Of a DNA stretch of 64,000 nt, positions 14,858-26,705 are shown piece by piece. Made by a program: the position numbers and the translations under genes. The first letter of the stretch is position 1, and every line of letters starts with the position of its first letter. The DNA comes from Cystobasidium ongulense (taxonomy: Eukaryota > Basidiomycota > Cystobasidiomycetes > Cystobasidiales > Cystobasidiaceae): the NCBI GenBank assembly GCA_022835595.1, contig BQUP01000006.1, positions 819,307 to 883,306 on the forward strand, read 5' to 3'. The notes beneath the pieces are model-generated. The model had not been told where the DNA came from. It saw only the letters and a program-made list of their open reading frames with translations, and searched no databases.

Positions 14858-17800
14858 TCAGTTGTCCATCTTTTTGAACTGCTCTATGCTGAGTTGGAGG
14901 GCTGCCATTTCCGCTTCTAACACCTTCATTTGCTCGGCACTGGTAGCCTTAATTTCCTCGGGTGTCTCAGCTCGTGCAATCACTTTCTTGAGCTTGTCAA
15001 CATTCGCTTGAGCAGCAGTCGTCTTCTTCTCCGCCTTTGCAATTTCGGTCTCGATGTTGACCAGTCCCTGCCATAACAAAGATTAGTCCGATGCTGGAGC
15101 AATTGACAAGCACAAGCACAACTAACCTTGATCAATAAGTTGACAACAATATCGGCTCCGACGGTGTCTGTTGAGCAGCCTTCAGGAACATCGTTTGCAT
15201 TATCGACGATCTTTATACTCTGACAGCCCTTGACCAGCGCCATCATGCTAGGAATTTGGGATTCAAGCAATTTGGACAGTGCCGAGTTGGTGCATAGAAT
15301 AGTGCCTGCCAGATTGGAATTTAGCCTTGTATTCGGGCGAAGTGTTGAGATGCTCACTTTGCAGTCCGGTGCGCAGATTGTATACACCCGCTAGCGAACG
15401 AATTTTCTCAGCGCAATCGCTGACAATTGCGAAGTCCTGTTCGGCTCCCTCATTTTGCATTGTTTCATCCTTCAAGACCATACACATCAGTCAGCGGGCC
15501 TTTCGAGCAGGATGGATTCCAAGCTACTCACAGCTTTAGGGAAGGAAGCCAGGGCGATGGTAATGGTCTTATCTTCCGGCCTGCGGGGAAGTCTCTGCCA
15601 CAGCTCTTCGGTAACAAAAGGCATGAAAGGATGCAGCATCTTTAGACCACATTCCAGCGCGGTATACAGTGTGTCTTGAGCTGATCGTCGTACTTCCTCC
15701 GGAGTGTCCTCTCCAGACATCGGCTTCATAGCTTCGATGTAAACATCGCAGAGCTGGTACAGCCAGAAGTCGTAAATTGTTTGAGTAGCAAGCTGGAAGC
15801 TGCGTTGTTCTAGATGCTTGTTCAACTCCGCAGCGGTAGCATTAAGTTTAGACAGTATCCACTGTTCGACAAGCGTCTCTCGACCAGTAGGCTCGGCTGA
15901 CTTGGCAGGAACAAAGCCTTCTGGGAACTTCATCATAGCGAATTTGGTTGCGTTCCAGAGTTTGTTGCAGAACTTGCGGTAGCCTTCGACTCTCATTACG
16001 TTCATATTGATGTCACGTCCTGTTCATCCTTGTACGTCAGCCTGCATATATGTTATGTCTGTTACACGACGGATCTTACCTGAAGTAGTATAAGCACACA
16101 GCGTGAAGCGAAGAGCATCGGCACCGCACTGAGGGATACCGTTAGGGAAGTCCTTCTTCTGACCAGTTTTGGCTTTCTGAATTTCCTTTTCCTCGAGGTT
16201 GCCCTCATAGAGCTGCTGATGAAGCTTTTCAAGCTCTACTCCCTCCATAATGTCAATTGGGTCAATAACGTTACCCAGCGATTTTGACATTTTGCGACCT
16301 TGTGCATCTCGAATCATAGCATGACAGAAAACCTCGTGGAATGGCATCTTTCCTGTAAGCTCGACTCCTAACATGGTCATTCGGGCGACCCAGAATGGAA
16401 GAATATCCCAACCTGTCTCTAGCATAGAAGCGGGGTAGAAATTCTCAAAGTCCGAAGTCTGTGCGGTTCAAGCCAATCAGCCTCTGACCTGCATAGCTAC
16501 AAAGAGTAAACACACACCTTATTGGGCCAGCCAACAGTCGAGAAAGGCCAAAGTCCAGATGAGAACCACGTATCAAGAACATCCTCATCTTGATGCAACG
16601 TGAACTTCTTGTCGCCATGTAGTACACGAGCCCGCTTCTCTGCCTCCTCTTTGGTTCTCGCAATGATCCACTTGTCATCGCCGCCTGTTGGTGCCTCGGC
16701 GCTTTCACCCTCCAGCTGAACGAAATATGCAGGGCATCGATGACCCCACCATAGCTGACGAGATATACACCAGTCGTGGGCATTTTCAAGCCATCGATAC
16801 CATTCATTCTCGCATGTTGCAGGTCTGATGGTGAGTTCGCCTGCTCTCGCACGCTGAGAATTAGAAGATACGAATCAGCTCGCGGGAGATAGAAACAACC
16901 GAATCGCATCTACAACATACCTCGAGGGCCTTGTCGGCCATCGGCTGCACCTTGACCCACCACTGTGGTTTCATTAGAGGCTCGATAATATCGCCAGACT
17001 TGGAGCAGAAGGACAACGCCATTGGGTTATCCTCTGCGCCAACATACAGTCCTTTGTCTTTGAGAGCTTTGATGACAGCATTTCGAGCGTGATATCTCTT
17101 CATTCCCTGTTCAATGATTCCACATCAGCTCGGCATCAAGAATACAAATTCCGAAATACGGACGAACCTTGAAAGGACCAGCGTTCTCATTGAGGGTACC
17201 GTCGTCGTTCAAGATATTGATAAATTCCAGGTTGTGTCTCTCACCGCACATGAAATCGTTGGGATCGTGTGCAGGAGTGATCTTGACAGCACCAGTACCG
17301 AGCTCCATGTCAACAAGAATGTCGTCGGTGACAATGAGAAGTTTACGCTCGGGAATGAAAGGATGGATGGCATATTTGCCATGTAGGTGGGTGTAGCGGG
17401 GATCATCTGGGTGTACGGCAATGGCGACGTCACCAACCATTGTCTCGGGACGTGTGGTAGCTACGACAATCTTTTCGTCTGCACACAAAGATGATGAGCG
17501 TTTGACACTGCCAAAATAGTACTCGTTCGAGAAGCTCTTACCTGAGTTCTCTAATTCATATGCAAAACTTGTGATGACACCAAACTCAAATCTCTCCTTC
17601 GCATCGTATCCCGGAACATTCATCAGAGTTCGGCCTTTGATGTCCTTTGAGTCGCACTGTGGTGGTAGGACTTAGTCCTGCACCTGCAGCCCATATCTTT
17701 GTGACATACCTCCAGGTTCGAAAGTGTCGTCTGAAGAGCACAGCACCAATTGACGATGCGATTCGCTCTGTAGATCAAACCTCTTTCGTGTAGCGTGCAG

Positions 17801-19191
17801 AAGTTCTCCATAACAGCCTGGTAACGAGCCTGAGACGAGCGTTTGCATCAGTGCCCGAGGTGGTACAGCGAACGTAACAAGGTTTCCTGCTTACCTCGTC
17901 CATGGTAAAGGCTGCACGACTCCAATCCGTAGATGCTCCCAAGCGTCTCATCTGCTTCGTGATCCTCGCTTGATACTGATCCTTCCATTCGAAGATCTTT
18001 TCGACCAACTTCTCCCGACCGAGGTCGTGTCTGGTGAGTTTTTCGTCTTTCCAAAGTCTCTTCTCCACAACGGACTGAGTAGATATACCAGCATGGTCGA
18101 AACCCGGAGTGTACAGGACAGTCTTGCCCTGCATTCGGCTCCATCGAATCAAGGCATCTTGCACGGCAACAGTCAAAGCGTGACCAATATGCAAAGCTCC
18201 AGTAACATTTGGGGGAGGAAGCGGTATAACGAAGGTTCCTTCTGGCTTAGGCTTTCCATCCTCGCCAAACTGAGGCTTATAGACACCAATCTTCTCCCAC
18301 CATCCATCCCAGGCCGCTTCGACAGCGGTTGGATTGTATCCTGCTGCCATTTCGCCAGACATATCTACATGGACAGGAAAGGGCTCAGCTTGACCTGGCA
18401 TATGGTCCGATATGCGACACAGCTTACCCTTTTTGTCTCCGAAAGGCGTTGTATTCACGAACTCGGCTTGCTTTGCAGCTTCGAGTTTGGCGTTGGTCAT
18501 AGGTTTCTCCTTGTCTTTGCGAACGGCCTTCGAGCCATCGGCAGCACCATTGGCGGCAGCCGCTTTGGCAGCGGCCTCTTTCTTCGCTAGCGCTTTGGCA
18601 GCAGCTTCCTGCTTCTTCTTTTCCTTCTCGGCTTTCCTGGCTGTAAGTGTCGGTGGCCAAAGCAAGATTTCATGCAGTACAATTCGATGGAATGGGAATC
18701 AATATTGGTGGCAGTCAGCCACTGATATTTTGACCGAAGGGTACACAAAGGCTACCTTCTCTTTGGCTCTTCTCGCCGTCAGGCTTGAGACCACCTGCTT
18801 CATTCAAGGTCGCTGGTACCTCGCTACTGGATGCAGCGGTTCCCTCGCCCTGTGCTGCCGGAATGGCATCTTGAGAAACCTGAAGGACCTTCTCGGTACC
18901 TTGAGCCTCGTTTTGTGCACTCATCCTGTCGTATTGTTGGCTCTGTGGCTTTGCGAGGTTGCTGCAGAAATGTCGGTTGTAGTGACTCGAGATCGAGGCT
19001 TGCCTACCTGCAGCCGCTCGAAAGGCGTACTGTGACCTAGAGTGGTAAACTTGAGACCTAGAGGCACTGAGAGATGAGTGTACACTTCGCAGTACTGCTT
19101 TTCTCGAGTAAAGGCCGAGGTGCATGCACTCTTGTAAAAAAGACGATGATCGAGTTGATGCGGATTCAAGCAAGGGTCGAGTGGAAAGCAA
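14858..19191 (-). CDS. VAS1: Valyl-tRNA synthetase, likely cytosolic and mitochondrial forms
   Basis: Class I aminoacyl-tRNA synthetase that charges tRNA-Val. The nucleotide-binding signatures are present: [15 protein letters not shown] (HIGH) and [14 protein letters not shown] (KMSKS). The catalytic and CP1 editing regions, the anticodon-binding domain and a C-terminal coiled coil ending IEQFKKMDN are also present. A Lys/Ala-rich N-terminal extension ([11 protein letters not shown]) precedes the core, as in eukaryotic cytosolic enzymes. The open frame starts at an ATG at 19191; 89 codons later there is a second ATG at 18924 (MSAQNEAQ). The segment between is rich in Arg/Ser and poor in acidic residues, like a mitochondrial presequence. 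Yeast VAS1 makes both isoforms from one gene in this way, so the same is likely here. It contains several introns and looks complete. Confidence 0.93.
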
Positions 19192-19432
19192 GCATTCTGG
19201 CCAAGGTCATCATGGCATGCCACTACGAACTTGTTCTCTTCGCTCAGCTGTCTCTTCAGTAGCAGGATAGTAATACTGCCGCCATGCTTAACCATCGGCT
19301 CGTCATGTTCGCAGCGGACACGTGCAGCGAAAAGGGAGCAACTTTGAAATGGTCAAGCCAGAGGTAAACAGGAATGAATTAAAAGCTTCATGTATTTCAT
19401 TTCTATCATCACGTTCCACATGCAAATCCTGA

Positions 19433-20734
19433 CTACGCTCCAACCTCGCTGACACATTCCCACGCTCCCTTCAGGTTCTCCTTCCACAAGCTGACCTTTC
19501 CATCACCAGCCGATACGGCTAAGACGTTTCCAGTGACGCTCCATGATACTCTCCAGACAACATCAGGGAATTTGCCTTCCTGAGGCTGGTTTGTTGGGTT
19601 GGCTCCGGGCGCATTGCTTGACAAGTATGGTAAGGGGTCGAGGACCTTGCTCTGCCATTTCTGACCAGGTGCGTCCTGCGTCCAAATTATGACTTGACGG
19701 TCTTGTCCAGCACTTGCCAGATATGTGCGTGGCAATCCTACACCGGGTGCGAAAGCGACGTCCCGAACCCAATCGGTGTGTCCTTCTAGAGTCTCCTCGA
19801 CAGCCCACGCTTTGCTCTCTTCATTGTATGACCAGATCTTGACTAGGTTGTCGCATCCGCCTGTAGCAAACTTCTTGACAAATGTGGAAGGTCCATTGGT
19901 ACCCTGCTGGCCTTGTGCGTTTTGAGGTGTTGTTGAGGGTGCAATCAAAGATGATGGCACAATTGCGGGTGCCCACGAGATACTGTTGACTCCGATATTG
20001 TGTGCGGCGAAAAGCTGTGCATCCCAAGTGCTGTCGTCTGGAGAGGACAGAACGTTAGATATGCCTATGCAGCTGTATCCAGACTCTACATACTGTTGAA
20101 AGTGAGAACCGAGATCTTGCCATCTGACGAGGCACACGCAAGAATGGGACCGAGTTCATGCGGAGCCCAAGCAATGGCATTGACTGTGAAGTCCGTGTAT
20201 GAGCGTGCTGTACCACTACACCCGACTGGCGCACTACTCACCACTGGCGCCATGCAGGCCGTGCTCTTTTATTCTCTCCCATCTCGCGTTCTGGGTCTGA
20301 GGTTGACCATAGGATTGCTGCTGCTGACCAGGGACGACTTCTCGCCATACGAACACTTTGCCATCATATCCAGCTGATGCGAGTATGCTTCCGAACTTGG
20401 GGTGTCCCCAAGCTACTGCCCAAACGGGTCCGTCGTGTCCTCTGAGCGTGTCAAGCAGCACTTGAGATCCAGCTCCTCCTGCAGTCGAGCCTGCACCTCC
20501 ACCGCTGCCTTCTTCAACGTCGAAGATCTTGACTGTTCTATCGCTAGAGCACGTCGCAAGGCGTCGTCCGTACCAGTCGAGCTGGCAGTCGTGTACCATG
20601 TCGGTATGCCCGGATTCGATGGACGCCAGCGTTGAAGCCGACGCTGAGGCTGGACCCGGCTGCAAGCATGAACAGATTATTAACACTGCCTATACGCGGC
20701 AGTGTATGTGACGATGAAGGCAGTGACTTACCAT
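19433..20734 (-). CDS. SEC13: SEC13 WD40 protein of the COPII coat and nuclear pore
   Basis: Six-bladed WD40 protein that pairs with Sec31 in the COPII outer coat, with Nup145C in the nuclear pore Y-complex, and in the SEA complex. Blade motifs appear in order: [121 protein letters not shown] and [26 protein letters not shown], ending just after. The translation only matches if the first coding exon is the ATG alone (20732-20734), followed by a GTAAGT donor; the next exon begins PGPASASAS. Four or so further introns are seen. A Gly/Ala-rich insertion in the first blades and a Pro/Gln-rich loop are lineage-specific additions. Confidence 0.93.
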
Positions 20735-21112
20735 ATTAAACGTCTTTGGGATTCAATGTGGGTAAGAGACAAACGCGTGCAGTCGTGCCTGGAGCAATTG
20801 CCGCTCGTTCCAGCGGGCGCGAAAGACGTGGCAAGCAAAGCTTCATGAAGCACTCTATACGAAAAATCAAGAATGACTAGATTTGTATAAACTAGTGATA
20901 ATCAGACTGATATCCTTTGCAGACGGTGCGGTCATACGAGAAGGCAAGAGTGACAGAGATTGAAGATCAAAATGAGAGGGGATGTCTTTATTGGTTGCAC
21001 GCAACAGCCCAAAATAACGAGTAATGATTTGCGATGCTTCGTATATATGATACAAAGTTTTTACGGTGATGCCATCGGTAGCTTGAATCGTTCTGAGTAA
21101 TTTCTTTTGACT
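20735..21112. other. Promoter region of SEC13 and 3' flank of HSP60
   Basis: About 380 bp between the HSP60 stop and the SEC13 start, both on the minus strand. No gene is seen. The part next to 21113 is AT-rich and fits a 3' UTR. Confidence 0.5.
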
Positions 21113-21666
21113 TAGAACATGCCGGGCATTCCCCCTCCTCCACCGGGCATAGCTGGGGCCGCTTTGTCAGTTTCTGCATCGAAGATCGCGCATTCTGATG
21201 TTGTGAGGAGAGATGCAACCTGTGTTCCCATCGCGTCAGCTCTGAATCTATTCAGAAGGTAAAAAAAAAGAGGGAAACAAGAAGCTTACGCCTGAGGCGT
21301 CCACGAGAGCAGTCTTAACAACTTTGTAAGGATCTATAATGCCCGCGGCAAGCATATCGCAATATTCAGACTGCAATTGAGCAAAATGTTAGTTGCTGTA
21401 GAGAACTTCCGCCCAAAAAAAAAACGGTAAACTCTATTCTCACCTTTTGTGCGTCATATCCCCAAGAGAACTGATCAGCGTACTTCTCAAGTAGCCGTCC
21501 AACAATAACTGAGCCTTCTTCACCAGCGTTCTCAGCGATGATTCGAGCAGGTCTCGTGACGGCGCTTCTGATGATGCTGATTCCAAGATCCTGGTCGAAG
21601 TTGGCTCCCTTGAGGTCTTTCAGAGCCAATGAAGCCTTGAGCAAGGCAACACCTCCTCCTGGGACT

Positions 21667-21698
<32 letters not shown>

Positions 21699-23370
21699 CA
21701 AAGCGTCGTCGTATCTATCCTTCTTCTCACCTACTTCTACCTCAGAGCTGCCTCCAACCTTGATGACGGCAACACCTCCAGATAGCTTAGCAAGTCGCTC
21801 TTGTAACTTGGTCTTGTCATAGTCGGAAGTCTGAGAGTCCTGAACCATAGCACGGATCTGCTCGCATCGATCCTGAATAAGTGCCTTTTGGCCACCTCCA
21901 TTGAGCATGATGGTGTCCTCCTTGGTAATGGTGATAGCGTCGGCGCTTCCAAGCATGTCTGGCGTAGCCTGCTCAAGCTTGATGTCGAGTTCGTCGGTGA
22001 AAACGGTACCTCCGGAAAGGATGGCAATGTCTCCGAGAATGGACTTTCGGTTGTCGCCGAAGCCTGCATATCGGATGTACAAAGGTCAGCAGGTGACTTG
22101 ATGTGTAATTATGAGTTGGAACGCACCCGGTGCCTTGACGGCGCAGACCTGTAGCTGTCCACGGAGCTTGTTCAGGATGCATGCGGCCAAAGCTTCACCG
22201 TCGATGTCCTCAGCGATGATGAGAAGGGGTCGGCGTTGCTGAGCAGCAGCCTCAAGAGATGGAAGAATATCTTGTAGAGCAGAGATTTTCTTCTCGCTCA
22301 AGAGGATCAATGGCTTCTCGTACTCGCACTTTTGTGTCTTGACATCGGTGACGAAGTACGGTGAGATGTAGCCTCGGTCGAATCGCATGCCCTCAGTGAC
22401 TTCGATTTCGTCGTGGAGTGTCTTACAGAGAAGGGCGTCAGTTTATAGTAGAGAAATTAGAAGAGACCGTCGAAACACACCTTGCCCTCCTTGACGGTGA
22501 TGACACCCTCGGCTCCGACCTTCTCCATAGCTTGAGCGATGAGCTGACCAACAGCACGATCACCGTTGGCAGAGATCGTAGCGACGTTGCTAATCTCTTC
22601 GCTTGTGGTGATGGATCGCTTGTTAGCCTCGAGGAACTCGAGAACCTTCTGGACAGCAGCCTGGGCACCGCGGCGCAAGTCAGTGGGTGAGCATCCAGCG
22701 GCGACGTTCTTGACACCTTCTGCGTAGATAGCTCGAGCGAGTACTGTAGCGGTAGTGGTACCGTCACCCTGATAATATACAAGTTACTCGTCCGGTCAGC
22801 TAAAATTGCCGGTCAATTAGTCTCCATAATCAGGTGACTCACAGCAACATCGTTTGTCTTGCTGGCAACATCTTGGACAAGTCGTGCACCGAGGTTCTCG
22901 AGTCTATCCTTGAGCTGAATGGCTTTTGCAACGGTAACCTAGATATCACGAGAAGACCGGCATAAGCGACGGGTCCAGGTCGAAATTGCAGGAAAGCCAC
23001 GGGCGAGACTTACACCATCCTTTGTGATCTTGGGGGCACCGTATGGCTGCTCGATGATGACGTTTCTGCCCTGTATTGTCAAACATCATGAAAGCAACGG
23101 CCCAAATCAATTAGCACTTCTTCCTGCATGAACAGCTCGAAAAAGTTCACGCCGCAAAAAAGCAGGCATGATTCCGTGGATGTAAAAGCGCACCTTGGGA
23201 CCTAGAGTAGCAGAGACGGCCTTTGCGAGGATGTCGACACCGGCTGCCATGCGTGTGCGTGCATCATTGCCGAACGCAAAGTCCTTGTATCCTCGAAGCT
23301 GTGATTGCTGAGCGAGGGCTCGGAGAGGCTTTGCCTGTCGCAAGTGCCTGGGTAGAGAAGCGCGGAGCAT
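21113..23370 (-). CDS. HSP60: Mitochondrial chaperonin HSP60
   Basis: Group I chaperonin (GroEL family) that folds imported proteins in the mitochondrial matrix using ATP. The N-terminal presequence [18 protein letters not shown] is basic and Ser/Leu-rich. The ATP-binding and hydrolysis motifs follow: [48 protein letters not shown], and later [15 protein letters not shown]. Apical-domain strings include [14 protein letters not shown] and [16 protein letters not shown]. The C-terminus ends GGGGMPGMF, the family's glycine/methionine tail. Length (about 580 aa) is normal. Several introns interrupt it, one with a poly-pyrimidine tract near 21415. Likely heat-inducible: two GAAnnTTC pairs lie within 200 bp upstream of the ATG. 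Confidence 0.97.
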
Positions 23371-23505
23371 AGTAGAAGAGATGAAAGAGTTTCTGATAGC
23401 AGATACTCGCGTTCAAGGAGAGGTAGCTCGCTTGTATTCAGTTGACTGGTGGAAGAGAACCAGAAGCTGGCTTTCTTTTTCTCCAGGCTGTCTTTCCGAG
23501 ATCGA

Positions 23506-23513
23506 GAAGCTTC
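23506..23513. promoter_or_regulatory. Candidate heat-shock element half-pair upstream of HSP60
   Basis: GAAGCTTC, two inverted nGAAn units, lies about 135 bp upstream of the HSP60 ATG. Heat-shock factor sites are arrays of such units; only two clear units are present, so the call is tentative. Confidence 0.35.
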
Positions 23514-23560
23514 GCCGGCAGGAGCGGAGGGAAAGCCAATCTTGGTACTCAAGTTCAGCG

Positions 23561-23568
23561 GAATATTC
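23561..23568. promoter_or_regulatory. Second candidate heat-shock element half-pair upstream of HSP60
   Basis: GAATATTC, again two inverted nGAAn units, lies about 190 bp upstream of the HSP60 ATG, with a nearby TTC unit at a non-ideal spacing. The rest of 23371-23742 shows no gene. Confidence 0.35.
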
Positions 23569-23742
23569 TGATATCCTTGTTCTCAATCCTCTTCGCTCCA
23601 CTGGCTAAAGAGACTAATAAAAACATCATGGTCTGCAAGCTTCGCAAAAGGCCGCATATTCATGATATTTCGCCACATCAGATACAACGACTATGAGTCT
23701 ACTGAAGTTGAGAGCAACAACACAGCTGCAACATATTCACAT

Positions 23743-24889
23743 CTATGCATACCCGACAGATAATTCGAACTTATCCTTCTTTCCCTTCTGAACACGGAGA
23801 CCTGCCAAAGCCTCTTGTATCTGGTCGGCAGGTAGACCTGCTAAAGCTTCGGCTAGACTGATGCTTTTGCCCTTCTCTGGGATGTTGCTCGAAAGTGTCT
23901 CTTTCAAGTCAACCTTTGGTGTGGGGACAGCGGCTGCTGGTGAGACCGCGGTTTCTGCAGTGGCGGCAGACTTGTTGTCAACTTGCATAGAGACGTCGCC
24001 GTTTGTCGAAGTAGCAGCCTTGGATTTGTCTTTCTTGTGACGCTTTCGGCTCTTCTTTTCCTCAGACTTGACTTCGGGGGTCTCTGCGTTCGATACCGGA
24101 GTTGGTGCAACGGCAGTCGAAGCTAGTGGACCGTATCGAGGTCAGTCTGAAGCATAGAACCCAGGTAAACATCAAGCCTAGCCAAACTTACGTTTCTCCG
24201 CTGGAATATCAGCGACGAGAGCCTTTGCAATTTGAGCATCTGAGGTATTCCCAGCATCTGTCTCTGCAGTTTTGGCGACTTCAGACTTGCGCTTTCGCTT
24301 CTTCTCTTTCTTGTCGGATGTTGGCTCAGCACTTGTGGAAGGAGCGACTTTCCCATCTATCGCCTTTTCAGCAGTTGGAGCTGCCTTTGAGTCTAAAAGG
24401 AGCAGCAAGCTATGGTAAGTTTAAATACCGTACAAAGCCATCTATACGAAACTTACCAGAACCGTTCGAAGCTGCTGCGCTGGTTGATGGCACAGATGGG
24501 GTAGCGACCGCGGAAGGTGCAGCTGGTACAGTCTCGGAAGGCTTCTGTTGCTGCTGTTGAGCTTGGCCATTCTGCTTCTGCTGTTGTTGCTGCTGCCCTT
24601 TACCCTTCTTCTTGTCTCCCTTGTAGAGAGTCTTTTCGTATTTTTCAGCTTCAGAAATGCAAGTCGTGTGCTTCTGGAATTCTCCATCGTACATCTACCG
24701 ATAGCATATTCAATGCGTTAGCATGAGTGTCAAGATGTATAGTCTGCATGAAGGACATGCTGGTCAAAGACAACTCACCTCTTTGTTGCAGTCGAGGCAC
24801 GTGAACGGAGCGTGGCAGCGCTGAAAATGCTGCACAAGCTTGGGCTTCTTCAACGTATCCTGGCACTTGTTGCAACTGAAGGAAACCAT
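23743..24889 (-). CDS. LYAR-type C2HC zinc-finger nucleolar protein
   Basis: The N-terminus reads MVSFSCNKCQDTLKKP, then LVQHFQRCHAPFTCLDCNKE and, after an intron, MYDGEFQKHTTCISEAEKYEK. This is the paired LYAR zinc finger (C-x2-C ... H-x3-C ... C-x2-C ... H-x3-C) that opens the cell-growth-regulating nucleolar protein family. The remainder is low-complexity: a Lys/Gln-rich stretch, then Ala/Ser/Pro-rich sequence with basic nuclear-localisation-like runs (KKEKKRKRKSE, KKSRKRHKKDKSK), and a C-terminal block (SLAEALAGLPADQIQEALAGLRV) ending in a helical, Leu-rich motif. Family members act in nucleoli in ribosome production; function here is inferred. There are three introns. The start is the ATG directly preceding the finger. 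Confidence 0.85.
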
Positions 24890-25188
24890 GTCGACTTGAG
24901 CGTATCTTGTTAAATGGAAGATGCACAAATAGAGTGACTTGTATGTGTAGACGAGCAAGATGCGAAGCGAATAGAAAAATGCAGATTTACGCTTGATCGC
25001 GTTTTGCTATGGAACGCCACCCCCGACTACCAGTATACTGAAAAGCGGGTTCTGAAACCGATTCCTACTGGCTACATAGGAATACTGCTAGTCTCTCTTT
25101 ATTTCCGCTTGACATCGCCCAGTCTCGGAGCTTTGTAGCCTGCATAAGGCAAGACCCCGTTTTGAAAGCTACCATAGGTACAGTGTAC

Positions 25189-26560
25189 CTAGTCCTTCAG
25201 AATCTGACTTTCCTTTCTCATAGCATAACCGGTCCAGGACTACGTTGCGATCATCTCAGCTGACGTACGAGTCTGAAGCAATATCCTTTCAACTTACCTC
25301 ATCGTATACAGCGGACTTAACGCCTAGTTCTTGCAGACCAAGCCATATGATAGCAGCGGACATACCACTTCCGCAACTGTTGACCACTTTGATCTTGCCA
25401 TCCAGTAGCGCTTGAAGTTTGGCCTCATCACCACCCAGTGCTTTCAGAATAGCCGCTTTGAGCTTGTCGCGAGGCAGCAATGTCTTATAAGGTGGCTTTG
25501 TAGACGAAGGCTCGCTAAGTAGGACTTGGAAAGGCAGTGAGACCGAGTTAGGCATGTGTCCTGATGAGATGCCCGCACGAGGCTCTGCATCTTTGCCTGC
25601 GAATCTGAAGATATAGTCGGACCCGGATTCGTCAGCTATATTGAACTTTAGCAATATCTGCGTTTGTGCTACTCACCTTCCAGCAGGTCTCGCATCTAGT
25701 ACGAGCTCGACATCGACATCGTCTGCCTTCTTAGATGCATTCTTGCTGATATCTTCGTAAGATTTGACGAAAGTGTCATCGAGCGAAGGTACCGGATATG
25801 AACTTGGCTGCTGTCAAATTTGGAAATTCAGTCAAGACTTAGCGTAAGCAGACTCTGTCTTTTACCTTTACTTTGCTGGTGAAATCGCCTTCTTCTGTAG
25901 GAAGCCCTTCTGCCGTCCAGCGGGGAAGACCTCCGTCCAACACATATGTCTCGGGATGGTCAAAAGCCTGATGAGGGCGCCCATCAGCATCAACGATAAG
26001 ATCACAGTTTGACTATCGCACCTTGAAGGTGAAGGCGGTTCTAGGTGCACTGAAGAGGCCGTGTGTATCGTAAACCACCACTTTCGAGTCGCGTTGAATA
26101 CCAAGCTGGGCTGAATCAACAGGTTCTTTCTTAATACGCAATTGCAACTCGGTTTTACCAGGTGAAAATACCTACAGCAAGCTTCTGCAAATTGCGCTGG
26201 AGTTGGCATCATGTGGCTCAGACCGAGCGGATGGCTCTTATCTGCGACCTCGTCTCCATTCCAGAAACCGGCGACGCCTTTGATGCGTGGACCAGCCAGG
26301 AACTCCTTGTACGGATTGCGAGGCGGTACAAGATTAGGCATGAACCATGTCGCATCTAGTATCTTGACGCTTTCAGGCGACTTCTTCAATTCCTCCGCCA
26401 ACGCCGCTGGCGTGATCAGAAGTGAGGTCCGCACCATGGCGGTAGACAGTGTGCGAGATGAGCTGAGGAAGCGTAGGGTATGTGAAGGATTGAGACGACG
26501 TGAAGCACAAGCAAGCATAGCAAGTCTCAAAGGAGTGATTCGTCGACAGGACAAGCGCAA
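25189..26560 (-). CDS. TUM1: 3-Mercaptopyruvate / thiosulfate sulfurtransferase (tandem rhodanese, TUM1-like)
   Basis: Two rhodanese domains. The first, inactive copy runs from LITPAALAEELKK and VKILDATWFMP through SKVVVYDTHGLFSAPR to YVLDGGLPRW. The second carries the active-site loop N-S-C-G-S-G-M-S-A, with the sulfur-carrying Cys. It ends in SWTGYA after a splice at the GATGAG/GTAAGT junction, with the stop at 25189-25191. Enzymes of this type move sulfane sulfur, from mercaptopyruvate or to the Uba4-Urm1 tRNA-thiolation system. The N-terminus MRLSCRRITPLRLAML..SSRTL is an Arg/Ser-rich mitochondrial presequence; a second in-frame ATG at 26437 (MVRTSLLITP) starts exactly at the domain. Dual mitochondrial and cytosolic forms are therefore plausible. 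Four introns, with adjoining exons in frame. Confidence 0.9.
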
Positions 26561-26705
26561 TTGTGCCGGCAGTGCTCAGGCTTTCGCCGAGGCCGCCGAG
26601 TATGATAGAGCGGCACGTGTCAATCAAGGTACAACAACATCTGCTACAAACTACTACTACTACTACCGGCTACGCAGGCACCCAGGACCATCATAACCTC
26701 TAAAT

